Shown here: piece after piece, positions 33,850-43,689 of the stretch | How positions within the stretch are numbered: position 1 is the stretch's first letter | Layout of the letters: each line of letters opens with the position of its first letter | From: Gerris lacustris | Taxonomy: Eukaryota > Arthropoda > Insecta > Hemiptera > Gerridae | Assembly: GCA_951217055.1 (NCBI GenBank) | Contig: OX578280.1 | Location: 43,465,882-43,529,881, forward strand | Direction of reading: 5' to 3' | DNA: 64,000 nt | Made by a program: the position numbers and the translations under genes | The notes under the pieces: generated by a model | The model's input: the letters and a program-made list of their open reading frames with translations, nothing else | Told to the model about the DNA's origin: nothing | Databases searched by the model: none

Positions 33850-35574
33850 AAGTGTAATAATTACATGCTTGCAATTATTACGTAACAATTGAAAGATACC
33901 TTTTATATTAAATTGTGTAGGATTAAAATGTTAATAGTAACATTATCATTTTCTTATTACTGATTTTTGGCTTCAATATTTAATTCTCTTTCTTAATATT
34001 GAAGTTTTCGTATTAATTTTATCTCTTTGATATAACTCAGTTACTTTAACTTACTAGTTAATACCTGTTACTGATGTTACTAAATATTTTTGAACTTGGA
34101 ATAGATATGATATTATAGCTGGTAGGTGATTATAGATTTGGTTTGAGGAGAGGTTTAAGAACAGTCTATGAGTCTGTAAGTGTCGGGAAGCTGTGTAGTT
34201 AGAGACAGCTTTATCTTGTTTCTGTCAGGATATTTCCAAAGAGATCTGCCGACACATCTCTAACGTGTTGAGTACGTCAGCCACTCTCTTGCTACGTGAT
34301 GTTTCTCCTGTAAGGACTGTCTTAGAGTATTTTCCTATGTGTTTGTTAAGTTGTGTGTTGTCTGGTAAGTATAATAAGAGGTGGTAGGTCCACAGTTGGC
34401 AGTACGTGCTGGCTACCCAGTAGACTCGGGGTTAGTGCAAGAGTGAAGATAGAGTCGGTTCTTTTTACAGTAAAGATTCCTCTGGTATATAGTGAGGAGA
34501 ATTCTTTGCTTCAGTGTCTAGATATAGAACAGGACGTGAGGCAGCGGGGGTTTTAGCCTCAACCTTCCTATGAGGCAACTCCCTCAAGATCCTCACACTC
34601 TCAAGGGAACCCACTGAGTCCTTTAAAGTGACCCGGACAATCAGGACAAAATAACATGGCGACGTTCTACAGACACGAGAAAATAACACTACACCCTAAG
34701 GAAAAACTAGCTACAGGCCTTCCTTTGATTTCCCTCTTCTACCTTTTCAGAAAGGAAACCCTTTGCTACCAGTCTAGAAACCCAGCAAAGAGAAAATCCA
34801 CGGCAAAAAGTACGAAGATATGTGAGCAAGGTAATTTGAAAAAAGCACCAAGAGAAAATAACAAACTAGAAAATATAACAACTCTGTCAACTCTTACTTT
34901 AAATTTATGTAACATTTTCTTTGTTTTTACCTAAAATCTTCTCTTACTCTCAGAGGAGAGTTTAATATGCAATATAAGTTTTTATTACTTTTTAAAAATA
35001 TTAATGAGAGGATAGTTAAATGTTAATTTTTCTTTTTCTTTCAATGAACTTTATTTTTCATTATTATATTATTATACGTTATTTAAAAAAAATTAACTAA
35101 AACTGCTTTTTTGAATAGAAGATTTGTCTGTAACAGTATATCTTCAAAACACATTTCAGAATGGTTACGACGAGACTCTTTTAATAATTACTTTCTGATC
35201 TATGGTTATTGATTTTAAAGTAACATCGGCAACAATAATTTAATATTGACTCTTACTAATTCACGGTATAATATTTTCATGGAATATTTATTGATAAATT
35301 CACGTAGTTGATCAAAATTACACAAAGTTTTTCTACCTTTTTATCTATCTAGTAAATATATTTTTTCTAGTTTAAGTGGCAGTCCATGATAAATCCGAAG
35401 CATTTAACTGAGTCTACTCTTTCTATCACATAACTATAGGGACATAGTAGAGTTTTGTGGTTCGTGTATGATTAGTGCGGTCATGTCTGGGTGAGGCTGT
35501 TCTCGGACGTCGTGTGAGAAATTCTTGTTTGTACTTAGTTTTATTAATATTCAGTGTAATATGTCGATTTTAAG

Positions 35575-35575
<1 letters not shown>
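33850..35575. other. No gene supported
   Basis: A more G/C-balanced part at about 34130-34680 carries several 60-90 codon frames on both strands, but none has a recognisable domain. It could be an LTR or an untranslated exon; no evidence decides. Confidence 0.35.

Positions 35576-35578
<3 letters not shown>

Positions 35579-35645
<67 letters not shown>
35579..35645. repeat. (TA)n microsatellite
   Basis: About 66 bases of TA run into the palindrome end 'gtgcagggtggtccaaaagt'. Confidence 0.95.
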
Positions 35646-35646
<1 letters not shown>

Positions 35647-35648
<2 letters not shown>

Positions 35649-36710
35649 CAGGGTGGTCCAAAAGTCTCCCCCCCCCCCTCTTAACTTTTGAACGGTTTGA
35701 GATAAATTAATGAAACTTGGGGGATCTCTACCATGCAAAGGGAAGTTTGTTTTCCTGCAATCGCACACTAGGGGCAACCACCCACTTTGCCCCCAGGCCA
35801 CCTAACTTCAGAATTTCAAATTGGAATGTATATTTTTGATAGCATATTTGGATTCTACCGTGAAAAATAATAAACTTTTACTTGTAACTATTTTTTCTAT
35901 CACCAATATTTTTCCCCCTACAGGGGGGCAAAGATACCAAAACCAATCTTCTGATAATTCGCTGTAAAATCTAAACGGTTAGAGATAAATTAATGAAACT
36001 TAGGGGATCCGTACCATGTAAAGAGAAGTTTATTTTTATACAATCGCACAGTACACCCATTTTGCCCCCAGACCACCAAACTTCAAAATTGTAACCCAGA
36101 TTGTATATTCTAGTGCTATCTATTGTATATTGATAGCAGATTTATATTCTATGGCGAAAAATAAAAATATTTTACTTCTAACTTTTTTTTTCTATCACCA
36201 ATATTTTGCCCCCTATAGGGAGGCAAAGGTATAAAAATGGTAAATTTCAGCGCCTGGGGGCAAAATGGTGGTTGCCCCTTGTACGCGAGTGGATGAATAC
36301 ACACTTTCCTTTACATGGTACAGATCCCCCAAGTTTCATTGCTTTATTTCTAACCGTATAGATTTTATAACGATCTAAGTGTTATTTTTTTTACTATTTC
36401 GGAAGGGTTACTTTGCTATCTTTGCCCCCCTGTAGGGGGAAAAATATTAGAGATAGAAAAAATAGTTTCAAGTAAAAGTTTATTTTTTTTCACTGAAGAA
36501 TCTCAATATGCTATCAAAAATATACATTCCAATTTGAAATTTTGAAGTTGGGTGGCCTGGGGGCAAAGTTGGTGGTTGCCCCTAGTGGGCGATTGCATGG
36601 AAATAAACTTCCCTTTGCATGGTAGAGATCCCTCAAGTTTCATTAATTTATCTAAAACCGTTCAAAAGTTAAGAGGGGGGGGGGGGGGGAGACTTTTGGA
36701 CCACCCTGTA
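35647..36710. mobile_element. 1.06 kb palindromic element inside (TA)n
   Basis: Left 'gcagggtggtccaaaagtct' and right 'agacttttggaccaccctgt' are the termini. Long inverted arms follow (for example 'tttgcccccaggccacc' left, 'ggtggcctgggggcaaag' right). The arms carry the phrase 'ttgccccc' repeatedly, so each arm also has an internal duplication (35750-35935 resembles 36050-36240). TA tracts flank both ends. Non-coding. Confidence 0.85.
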
Positions 36711-36723
36711 TATATATATATAT
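36711..36723. repeat. Short (TA)n shared by two palindromes
   Basis: The tract separates the elements ending at 36710 and starting at 36730. Confidence 0.85.
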
Positions 36724-37167
36724 GAGGAAAAATTTTCTTGATTTTTTTGTACAGGGTGTTCAGTTTTTTGAAAACTTTAAAATATAACCAAGAGTAAAAT
36801 TCTTATTTTTGATGGTATCGAAAAATGGTAGCAAAAAACGTATAAATATTATTATTAAATTTTAGTTAATTTTCTGAAATATTAAATTTTAGTTTGTTTT
36901 CTAAAAATAAACTATTAGCTAACTACAACAAATAGTTCTCTTTGGATTTTTATAATAAACAAGTGTGATAAGAAATAAGTGGATAATAGCTTGTTAGAGT
37001 TAAATGAAAGAATTAAGCAGGCCACTGCCAATATTCCCCTTGAGCAAGTTCTCAAGGCATGTATAGAATTCATAAATGGAATCGAAATTTTTTTTATAAA
37101 ACAAAATAAATTACTTCAATTTTAAGTTATTGGTAGTTTTCATACTACGGAAAGTTTAAATTTTAAT

Positions 37168-37247
37168 TTAAATCAAATTATAATTATTATTTACTACGGG
37201 AAACAGACAGTGAGAAATACACTCGATTTGAACCACGATTCGGGACT
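37168..37247 (-). mobile_element. SINE fragment, inverted copy
   Basis: On the minus strand it reads 'gtggttcaaatcga', 'cactgtctgtttcccgtagt' and an 'aattataatttgattt' tail, the 3' part of the SINE that follows at 37278. The 5' tRNA half is missing. Confidence 0.75.
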
Positions 37248-37277
37248 AGTTATCGATTACGGCAGTGAAAAATCATT

Positions 37278-37354
37278 CTCCTGCGTAGCTTAGTTGGCCA
37301 GAGCATCTGTACTGGAAATACAGGAGACCCGTGGTTCAAATCCCGGCGTGGGAG
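37278..37354 (+). tRNA. tRNA-like head of SINE (not a functional tRNA)
   Basis: It folds with a 7-bp acceptor (ctcctgc/gtgggag with G-T pairs), a D arm, a perfect 5-bp anticodon stem (ctgta/tacag) with loop ctggaaa (anticodon GGA) and a T arm in which two of five pairs mismatch. A serine GGA tRNA should have a long variable arm; this one is short. It is therefore read as a SINE head, not a gene. Confidence 0.6.
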
Positions 37355-37408
37355 TGTATTTTTCACTGTCTGTTTCCCGTAGTAAATAATAATTATAATT
37401 TGATTTAA
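37278..37408 (+). mobile_element. tRNA-derived SINE, near full length
   Basis: A tRNA-like head (37278-37354) is followed by 'cactgtctgtttcccgtagt' and an AT-rich tail 'ataattataatttgattt'. Relatives: 37168-37247 and 19761-19853 (minus). A box 'tagcttagttgg' and B box 'ggttcaaatcc' form an RNA polymerase III internal promoter. No ORF; it would depend on a LINE for mobility. Confidence 0.8.
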
Positions 37409-38148
37409 AATAAATTACTTATAAATCAAATAATAAGCTAATGTAAATAATTAAAAAAAAAAAAAAAAAAAAAAAAAATCATCACAACTAGTAATTAATA
37501 ATTCTAATCTTAACATCTATTTAAGTATCACAAAAAAATCAACAGAGGTGACAAATAAAATTAAAGAAATAATCATTCAAATGTATTGCCATCTACTTCT
37601 GTGCAAATTTCGATTCTATTTATGAATTCTATGCAAGCCTTGAGAACTTTGCTCAAGAGGAATATTAGCAGTGGCCTGCTTAATTCTTTCTTTTAACTCT
37701 AACAAGCTATTTTCCACTTGTTTCTTATCACACTTGTTTATTATAAAAATCCAAAGAGAACTATTTGTTGTAGTTAGCTAATTGTTTATTTTTAGAAAAC
37801 AAACTAAAATTTAATATTTCAGAAAATTAACTAAAATTTAATAATTCATAAAATAAAATAATATTTAATATTTATACGTTTTTTGCAATTCTGAACCACT
37901 TATATAAATAATATTTTTCAATACCATCAAAAATAAGGGTAGTTTACTCTTGGTCACATTTTAAAGTTTTCAAAAAACAGAACACCCTGTACAAAATATC
38001 AAGAAAATTTTAGCATTTTTAGAGGTTTAAGAACAAGCAGGAGTTTTTATAAAGAATGACTTTTTTTCGAAAACCCAAAAATAAGAAAATTTTTCCTCTC
38101 AGATACTTTATCTTGGGACACACTGTATATATATATAAGTAGTAAGTT

Positions 38149-38437
38149 GAGATAAAGAAGTAGAGTGGTTTGTAAATCTGTAGTGGAATGAGGTGGAAGC
38201 CTTCATGAGAAGCGTTGTAGGTTTAAATTAGAGATATCTTTATTATTAGATCTCAATTAAGCATGTATCTATCTATCTCTCTCTTTATTCTCTCCCTGTT
38301 TGGAAATTAATTAAGGCGATATCAAACAGTTTTAGATACATCCTGCTGGTTGGTTCAGAGTTTCACCAGACTTTATTACTTTCCAACCCTTGTCTCTACA
38401 TCTACAGCTGCAACGTAATTTGATTAGAACCTCTGCA
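38149..38437 (+). repeat. Duplicated segment, copy 2
   Basis: Matches 33541-33842 in direct orientation. It begins shortly after a TA tract at 38126-38137. Confidence 0.8.
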
Positions 38438-38439
38438 CG

Positions 38440-39020
38440 AGGGATTATGTGTATCGATTGCAAATAGGACTAGACTAAGTGAGAGTAGGAATGAACTAAT
38501 TCGTACTTGTTTGGAATTTACTACTAATGCAAGAGACTCTATTTTATTTCTGGCCTCCCATGTAATTCCTGGCTAAACTTATCTAATACAAGGTTTATAT
38601 TTTATAGAATAATATGTATTATTTTGTGTTTTTGAAGGAGTTTATAATACGGGGGCATTCTCGGGAAACACGTGATTCTAAAAGTAACAGTAGGTTCTCA
38701 ATAACATGATGATTATTCAAAAACAATTTATTAAACGCAGGAGGTTTAATTTAAAATAATAAATATTTGTCTTATCACAATTTTAAAATAATATTAAATA
38801 ATTTTATTAAAAAAAAACATTTTTAAAAACAAGTTTATATTCGTATTCTTCTCGGCAAACCCTTTCATATGATGCTCATATCATGGGCGTGCCACCTGTG
38901 TTTTTATGTAAGTTTATTTTAATTATCATTATGTTAGATTACCACAAATTAACAAAAGATTGTTAGATATCAAGACGTTAAACTACCAAAAAAAATGAGA
39001 TAATTGTTAGTATTTATATC
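38440..39020. other. No feature recognised
   Basis: AT-rich, non-coding sequence without clear repeat structure. Confidence 0.45.
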
Positions 39021-39025
39021 TAATT

Positions 39026-40015
39026 TTAACTGATTACGGCAGGCTCCGCAAGTTGTTTCGCAGTAACCAAACCATCTAGGACTACCTTCAACCATCTCCA
39101 ATCACCTCGAATCAATTCCAAAAATAAAAAATAAAAATAGGGAAAATTTAAAAAAGTATACATTTTTTTGGACCACCGGCATTTAGGGGGTTCCAAGACG
39201 TCAGGGCTCAAAATAAGTCTATTTTTATCTTTGTTCAGTCTATCGTCATAAGTCCTTGGAATATGTCCTCCTAGTTCCGCTTTTCTTTTATTATAATTTT
39301 GCCGATATCTTTTAAACCTGTTTATTCTCTTTCCCAACTGCTTCGTTTCCGTTCCTTTCTAATCTCTCCATCATACTCCTTTCCGTGACTTTCATATTGT
39401 TTTGCAATTTTTTCCCTGATGGTCCATTTCTCAGATCCGCAAGTTAGAACTGGTACAACACACATATTGCCCACAGCTTTTTCTGAGCCTAAATGATCAT
39501 CCGATCGAAAGAGGTGTCTGTAAATGTTGAAAACTTTCCAACTTTACATGATTCATCTACTTACTTCTTTATAATTATGACTAGAGAGATTTACACAACA
39601 ATACTTCTTTATGCTGTCCATTTTTCTTTATTACATATTAATTAGTCAACTTAAATATAATCTCGTCTACGTTCTCTAAAATTTCGTTCCCTATTTCAAT
39701 TTTTTAATTTCTTCGTCGTCGTTCTTTGTGTTCAAAATCATAACTCTACTTTTACTTTTACTTATATTTACTTCTAGTCTGGTCTGAAGACAATTTTTTT
39801 TTATAACTTATTTAGCATTATCTTTGCTCCTGCTACACTGCTTACTAATGAGCACAAGGTCATATACGAATGTTTAAAGGTTCACCCGTTTTCCATCTAT
39901 TTCAACTCCTACAATATCTTATTCTCTTGTTGGCTGCAGGCACTCTCAACCACTTCCTCAAAACTTTTTCTTAGCTGAGGTACGACATTGCCTTATTCCT
40001 CTATCCACTTTTATC
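39026..40015 (-). pseudogene. RTE-like LINE remnant (RT palm to C-terminus)
   Basis: On the minus strand, frameshifted pieces give 'GVEIDGKRVNL..FVYDLVLIS' (about 39900-39830, the F(A)DDIVLI palm box), 'SRVMILNTKNDDEEI' and 'IGNEILENVDEI' (about 39720), 'VPVLTCGSEKWTIREKI' (about 39440) and 'RINRFKRYRQNYNKRK' with '..GGHIPRTYDDR..', then 'LIRGDWRWLKVVLDGL'. This is the order of the C-terminal half of RTE/BovB-like ORF2 proteins (LTYG.ETW..., W.GH.AR..D.RW, GRP..RW, W...A.DR). Many stops; 5' part absent. The frame at 39026-39337 is one piece of it. Confidence 0.7.
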
Positions 40016-40177
40016 TTTTTTTCCTTGTCCAGTTTTTCCAAGGAAGAAGTATTTAAAATGAATATTTGGTAAGAATTGATGTTGAACTTTTTAATATGTA
40101 TAGATTTATTGAATGAGTTTAATTTATTATCTGCCTTCTGCAGGCTCTAGAGTCTAGATCTAGACGAAACCTACGTG

Positions 40178-40180
40178 TTA
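40178..40180. repeat. Harbinger target duplication (left)
   Basis: The bases tta are repeated at 40810-40812; TWA is the PIF/Harbinger target. Confidence 0.75.
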
Positions 40181-40809
40181 GGCTTCACCTACATTGGATC
40201 CGTATGTCTTCCGATCCGACGTCGGGAGAAAAACGAACACTAAGGTTTTAATCTAGGTGCCTACATTGGAGGAGGATGCCCGATCCGACAATAACCGACG
40301 ACTCCCGATATCGAGCCAACGGAACAGCCGACCAAACATGTTTGTTTCCTGTCCGATATCTTAATCCGACGACGCCCGACGCACAAAATGACAACCACAT
40401 TTACCCATACCCTGAAGTTAGATTGGCTAGTTAGTTCGTCTATGATGCCTTCCAGGATATAATTAAACGTTTCTATTGTCATGCGGCGGTAGTCCTTGAA
40501 TTTATCTGGGTAAATAATCATAGTTAGGCAAGCTTTAAAAATCTCCCCTGAAGATCTATCTTCATTAAACTTTTGCACCCATTTTTTTCTTTTTCGTCTC
40601 TTATTAAGGAGAACGTTGTTCTCCATTAGATGCCAAAACAAAAAGTCGTCCTCAGAGTCACTCATATTAACTTAACCTTCACAACAAAACTGCTTCCACT
40701 GCGTGATCGGGAGAAAATCAATCCAGTGTAGGTCCGCGCAGTCGGGCGACATCGGATCCAGTGTAGGCACTCTCGTCGTGAGAAATACGGATCCAATGTA
40801 GGTGTAGCC
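40181..40809 (-). mobile_element. PIF/Harbinger element, 629 bp, internally deleted
   Basis: Termini 'ggcttcacctacattggatc' and the inverted 'gatccaatgtaggtgtagcc', flanked by tta on both sides. The core 'ctacattgga' or its complement recurs at about 40190, 40260, 40725, 40757 and 40792, probably transposase-binding sites. It carries the minus-strand frame at 40261-40665. The rest of the transposase and any Myb-like second ORF are missing. Confidence 0.85.
40261..40665 (-). CDS. Truncated Harbinger transposase, N-terminal part
   Basis: This uninterrupted 134-codon frame reads from 'MSDSEDDFLFWHLMENN' through a basic 'RRKRKKW', then 'FNEDRSSGEIF', 'YPDKFKDYRRMTIETFNYIL' and 'IIDELTSQSNFR'. 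This matches by pattern the N-terminal region of PIF/Harbinger (HARBI1-like) transposases: acidic start, basic patch, (W)xH/Q..R...GEF...., P..F..Y.RM...TF..LL. After about residue 90 the sequence diverges into the element's own terminal repeats ('..GYCRIGHPPP'). The DDE catalytic domain is absent. The open N-terminal segment may be chance survival or a retained DNA/partner-binding peptide. The start Met is preceded by 'actcat' on the plus strand near the right terminus. Confidence 0.6.
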   Translation of the reverse strand: MSDSEDDFLFWHLMENNVLLNKRRKRKKWVQKFNEDRSSGEIFKACLTMIIYPDKFKDYRRMTIETFNYILEGIIDELTSQSNFRVWVNVVVILCVGRRRIKISDRKQTCLVGCSVGSISGVVGYCRIGHPPPM

Positions 40810-40829
40810 TTACGTTCTGGTTTGCTTAC

Positions 40830-41545
40830 ATTGGAGAATCTCTCAAATTAGTTCACTTTTCTCTCACTACCTGTTCCTGCTCCACTTTTGGTCTTTCTTT
40901 TGCTCTATCTCCCACTTATAAGATCTTTGGATCCCTCCATCTTATATGGCATAAAATAAAATTATAGAAGTGTTTATGTGACATCATTATACCCCCTCCC
41001 GCTCTCCCCTCGATTTTACTGACATTTTACAAAATAGACAAATGTAGAAAGACCATTCAGTAAGGTTTTTTGTTTTACTATAGCACAACTTAGATTTTCT
41101 ATAATAAGTCATGAGTAGTATTTTTCTTTAAAGAAAGACATAAAGAAACATAGAAGATACATAGAATGCTTGGAAGGTTCCAAGTAAAATATTTGAAGGG
41201 GTAAAAAGCTTTGAGGGATCTTTATTTTGTTTACTGGTTCATGAAGTCCGGGCATTTGTTTTACTTTATTTTCATTATACTTGCTTACACCCCTCCCCTG
41301 TACTTGTCTTCTTCTAAGTACTGGATTCACATTTATTCTACTTCTTCTGTCTCTCCCGCATTCTTTAAATGCAATATCCTGCAAAAACAAAAAAAAAAAA
41401 CACAAACTAGTTTTAAATTCTAGAAAAGGGACACAAATCTTAAATAAGAGAAAAAAACAAACTTTTAACAATAATAGTTTCTTAAAGTTCTATTGTTATA
41501 TTTAGTTCTATTGTTATATTTAGTATCTAATGAAAATACTTGGAA

Positions 41546-41548
<3 letters not shown>
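40830..41548. other. No gene recognised
   Basis: Overlapping frames on both strands at 41109-41505 are low complexity and lack domains. Confidence 0.4.
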
Positions 41549-41549
<1 letters not shown>

Positions 41550-41642
<93 letters not shown>

Positions 41643-41644
41643 AG

Positions 41645-41735
<91 letters not shown>
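41550..41735. repeat. Long (TA)n microsatellite
   Basis: About 185 bases of TA with interruptions at 41628 and 41643. Confidence 0.97.
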
Positions 41736-41737
<2 letters not shown>

Positions 41738-42073
41738 ACTAAATTTTCCTTAGAGATATTGTCCTAAGACAATAAAATAAAATATTTTCATATTGTTTCT
41801 TTTTCTCCCTTTAATTTATTAACCGGTTTGTATTTCTTCTTTTTGTTTACGGACTGTAAAAATAAAATAAATGAGAATAAAATGATCTTATTTTTAGAAG
41901 TTTATTTAAATGAGATATAATTAAATTGTAATTTTAATTGGGATTTTTTTATTTATAATTTATACGATTTTTCTTGGTGGTGGACCCTTATTAGATTGTT
42001 GTATTCATTTTTAGGGTTTAAAAATAAATCTTTATTCCTTCTCCTTTTCCTTTTAAAAAACAGCTATATTTCA

Positions 42074-42454
42074 CCCTTACTCAGAGCTTCTTTAGGCTGG
42101 TAACATTCTTCATAACATTGTCAATTTAGAAATACAAGATGTTATCAATTTTAGTTTTGTTTCAATTACAGTAATTAAAAAAAATAAATAAAAACTTCGT
42201 CATTTTTCACACAAACTTTCCATACTTGAAATTATATCTAAGGTTAAAAACGAATCCTCCTTTTAAATTATAGAGGGAGCATTCGTTTTTAACCTTAGAT
42301 GTAATTTCTGTTTTAAAAATCCATGTATGGAAAGGTTTGTGTGATAAATGACGATGTTGTTTCTATTAATTTTATTGAAACAGAAATAGAATCTTGTACT
42401 TTTAAATAGATGTTATGAAGAATGTTACCAGCCTGAAGAAGCTCTGAGTAAGGG
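42074..42454. repeat. Inverted repeat unit resembling a PLE terminal repeat
   Basis: The left 'cccttactcagagcttcttt' is mirrored by 'ctgaagaagctctgagtaag' at 42433-42452. The inner arms match around 'aaccttagat' and the centre lies near 42265. The outer motif has hammerhead-like layout: CTGAAGA, stem GCTCT/AGGGC with loop GAGTA, then GCAAG in place of GAAAC on the right copy. The left copy (minus strand) reads CTAAAGA and GAAAT. Both are degenerate. It lies downstream of a PLE RT remnant. Confidence 0.6.
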
Positions 42455-42599
42455 CGCAAGTAAGGGGGCGTGTTTTTTGTGGGATTATTATTTGGAATTT
42501 CAATTTGATTATTTTAATATTAATATCTTGATACCAATTTCTTTTTAATTAAATTTAGTGGATATAATTTTTTTTTCCAATTTTGTGAAAATTTCTTAT

Positions 42600-43110
42600 T
42601 TTACTTACTTGTAAATATTGTTTATCTGTTGAGGCAGATCTATTAATTGCATTATTTTTTGTGTAAAAGGGTGGTTACTTTTAAAATTCAATTACTTTTT
42701 ATCTTTTATTTATTTTTCATACCATTATTCTTTAATTATTGTTACATCTAAAAAGTTAATTTTATGTAGTTTTTCTTCTTCTATTGTGTAAATAATATTA
42801 TAATTTTGGCTATTAAATGCGCCAAGCAATTTTTTACATTGTGTTTCCTTTACTATTATAAAATAATTATCTACTTATATTTACTTATAAATTTGGGTTT
42901 AACATTAAGTGATTCTAAAGTTTTAGTAGTTAAATTATTAATAAATATCCCACTCAGATTTACAGAAATTTTTCCACCCATAGAGACTCCTTTTATTATT
43001 CTATATATATTATCTTTAAATTGTGAATAGGTATTATTACAGCAACATTTTATTAATTCTAAAAATTTAGTTTTACATATATTCGGCTTTGTATTACCTG
43101 AATGGAACAC
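42600..43110 (-). pseudogene. Penelope-like reverse transcriptase fragment
   Basis: On the minus strand the frame from 43110 reads 'FLELIKCCCNNTYSQFKDN', 'GVSMGGKISVNLSGIFINNL' and 'SLNVKPKFISKYK', then 'LLGAFNSQNYNIIYTIEEE', 'INFLDVTIIKE', 'WYEK' and 'LNFKSNHPFTQK'. This is the order in PLE reverse transcriptases: F....G..MG.P.SP..A.I...L, ..Y.DD.., N.....I.FT.E.E....LPFLDV, W..K.......LNF.S.HP...K. The PLSP box is degraded to KISV, and stops interrupt the later part. No GIY-YIG endonuclease was seen. Confidence 0.75.
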
Positions 43111-43348
43111 TGCACTAGTGCACTAGGTAGGAAGAGTGGGGAAAAACACTCAGTGGAGTCTTCACGGTTTCATGTATGTATTTTATTTATCATTGTAGCC
43201 TAAACACGCGTAAGAAACCCATCGGCACCGTGCCCAATTAGTTTAGTTTACTTTTTGATTGACTCGTTGCGGTGTCGTTCTTCGTTTAATTATTTAATTG
43301 TTACATTTAATTTAAATTTTCTTGCACTCTAATTATTAATTTCGGCTG

Positions 43349-43682
43349 AACTACAGTGTATGGGGGCTCCTTTTGATAAGACGTTATTTCACTATCGACT
43401 TTAATATCGATATATCTTGTCCGTTAAACTCTTTTGTACTCCGATTTGGACCTCTACCTGGTCTATATGCAGGAGGGTTGTTTTTCTTCAGAAAATGTGC
43501 GGAGCACCGCGAAGAGGTGCTGAGAGGCGACTGAAAATTCTAGGGCAAAAAAAATTAATGTTAAAAAAATTATTTCAAAAATTATATCACGCATTATTTG
43601 TATATATCGAAATATGGCGTCATTATAACAATCGATAGTACCGATTTGGGATATCTAGTAGGGGCCCCGTATACTGTAGTTC
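43349..43682. mobile_element. MITE, 334 bp
   Basis: Left 'gaactacagtgtatgggggc' and right 'ggccccgtatactgtagttc' are near-perfect inverted ends. A second internal inverted pair, 'tatcgac..aatatcgata' and 'tatatcgaaatatgg..atcgata', lies inside. The frame at 43417-43638 is not a transposase. The target duplication is unclear. Confidence 0.75.
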
Positions 43683-43689
43683 TACCTTA

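Larger units (their letters stand above)
36730..38011. mobile_element. 1.28 kb palindromic element with SINE pair in loop
   Basis: 'ttttttgtacagggtgttca' on the left is mirrored by 'aacaccctgtacaaaat' (37981-37997). Arms of about 360-400 bp (36750-37120; 37600-37990) include 'gttagctaactacaac'-type matches. The loop holds two SINE copies head to head (37168-37247 and 37278-37408) and an A30 run (about 37449-37478). Sequence outside the right end (38012-38125) belongs to another palindrome type ending 'gggacacactgtatata'. Confidence 0.8.

Noticed and set aside
37278..37354. Functional tRNA-Ser(GGA)
   Set aside because: T-arm mismatches, short variable arm and SINE body directly following.
41109..41505. 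Overlapping frames on both strands
   Set aside because: Low-complexity frames without domains; mutual shadows.
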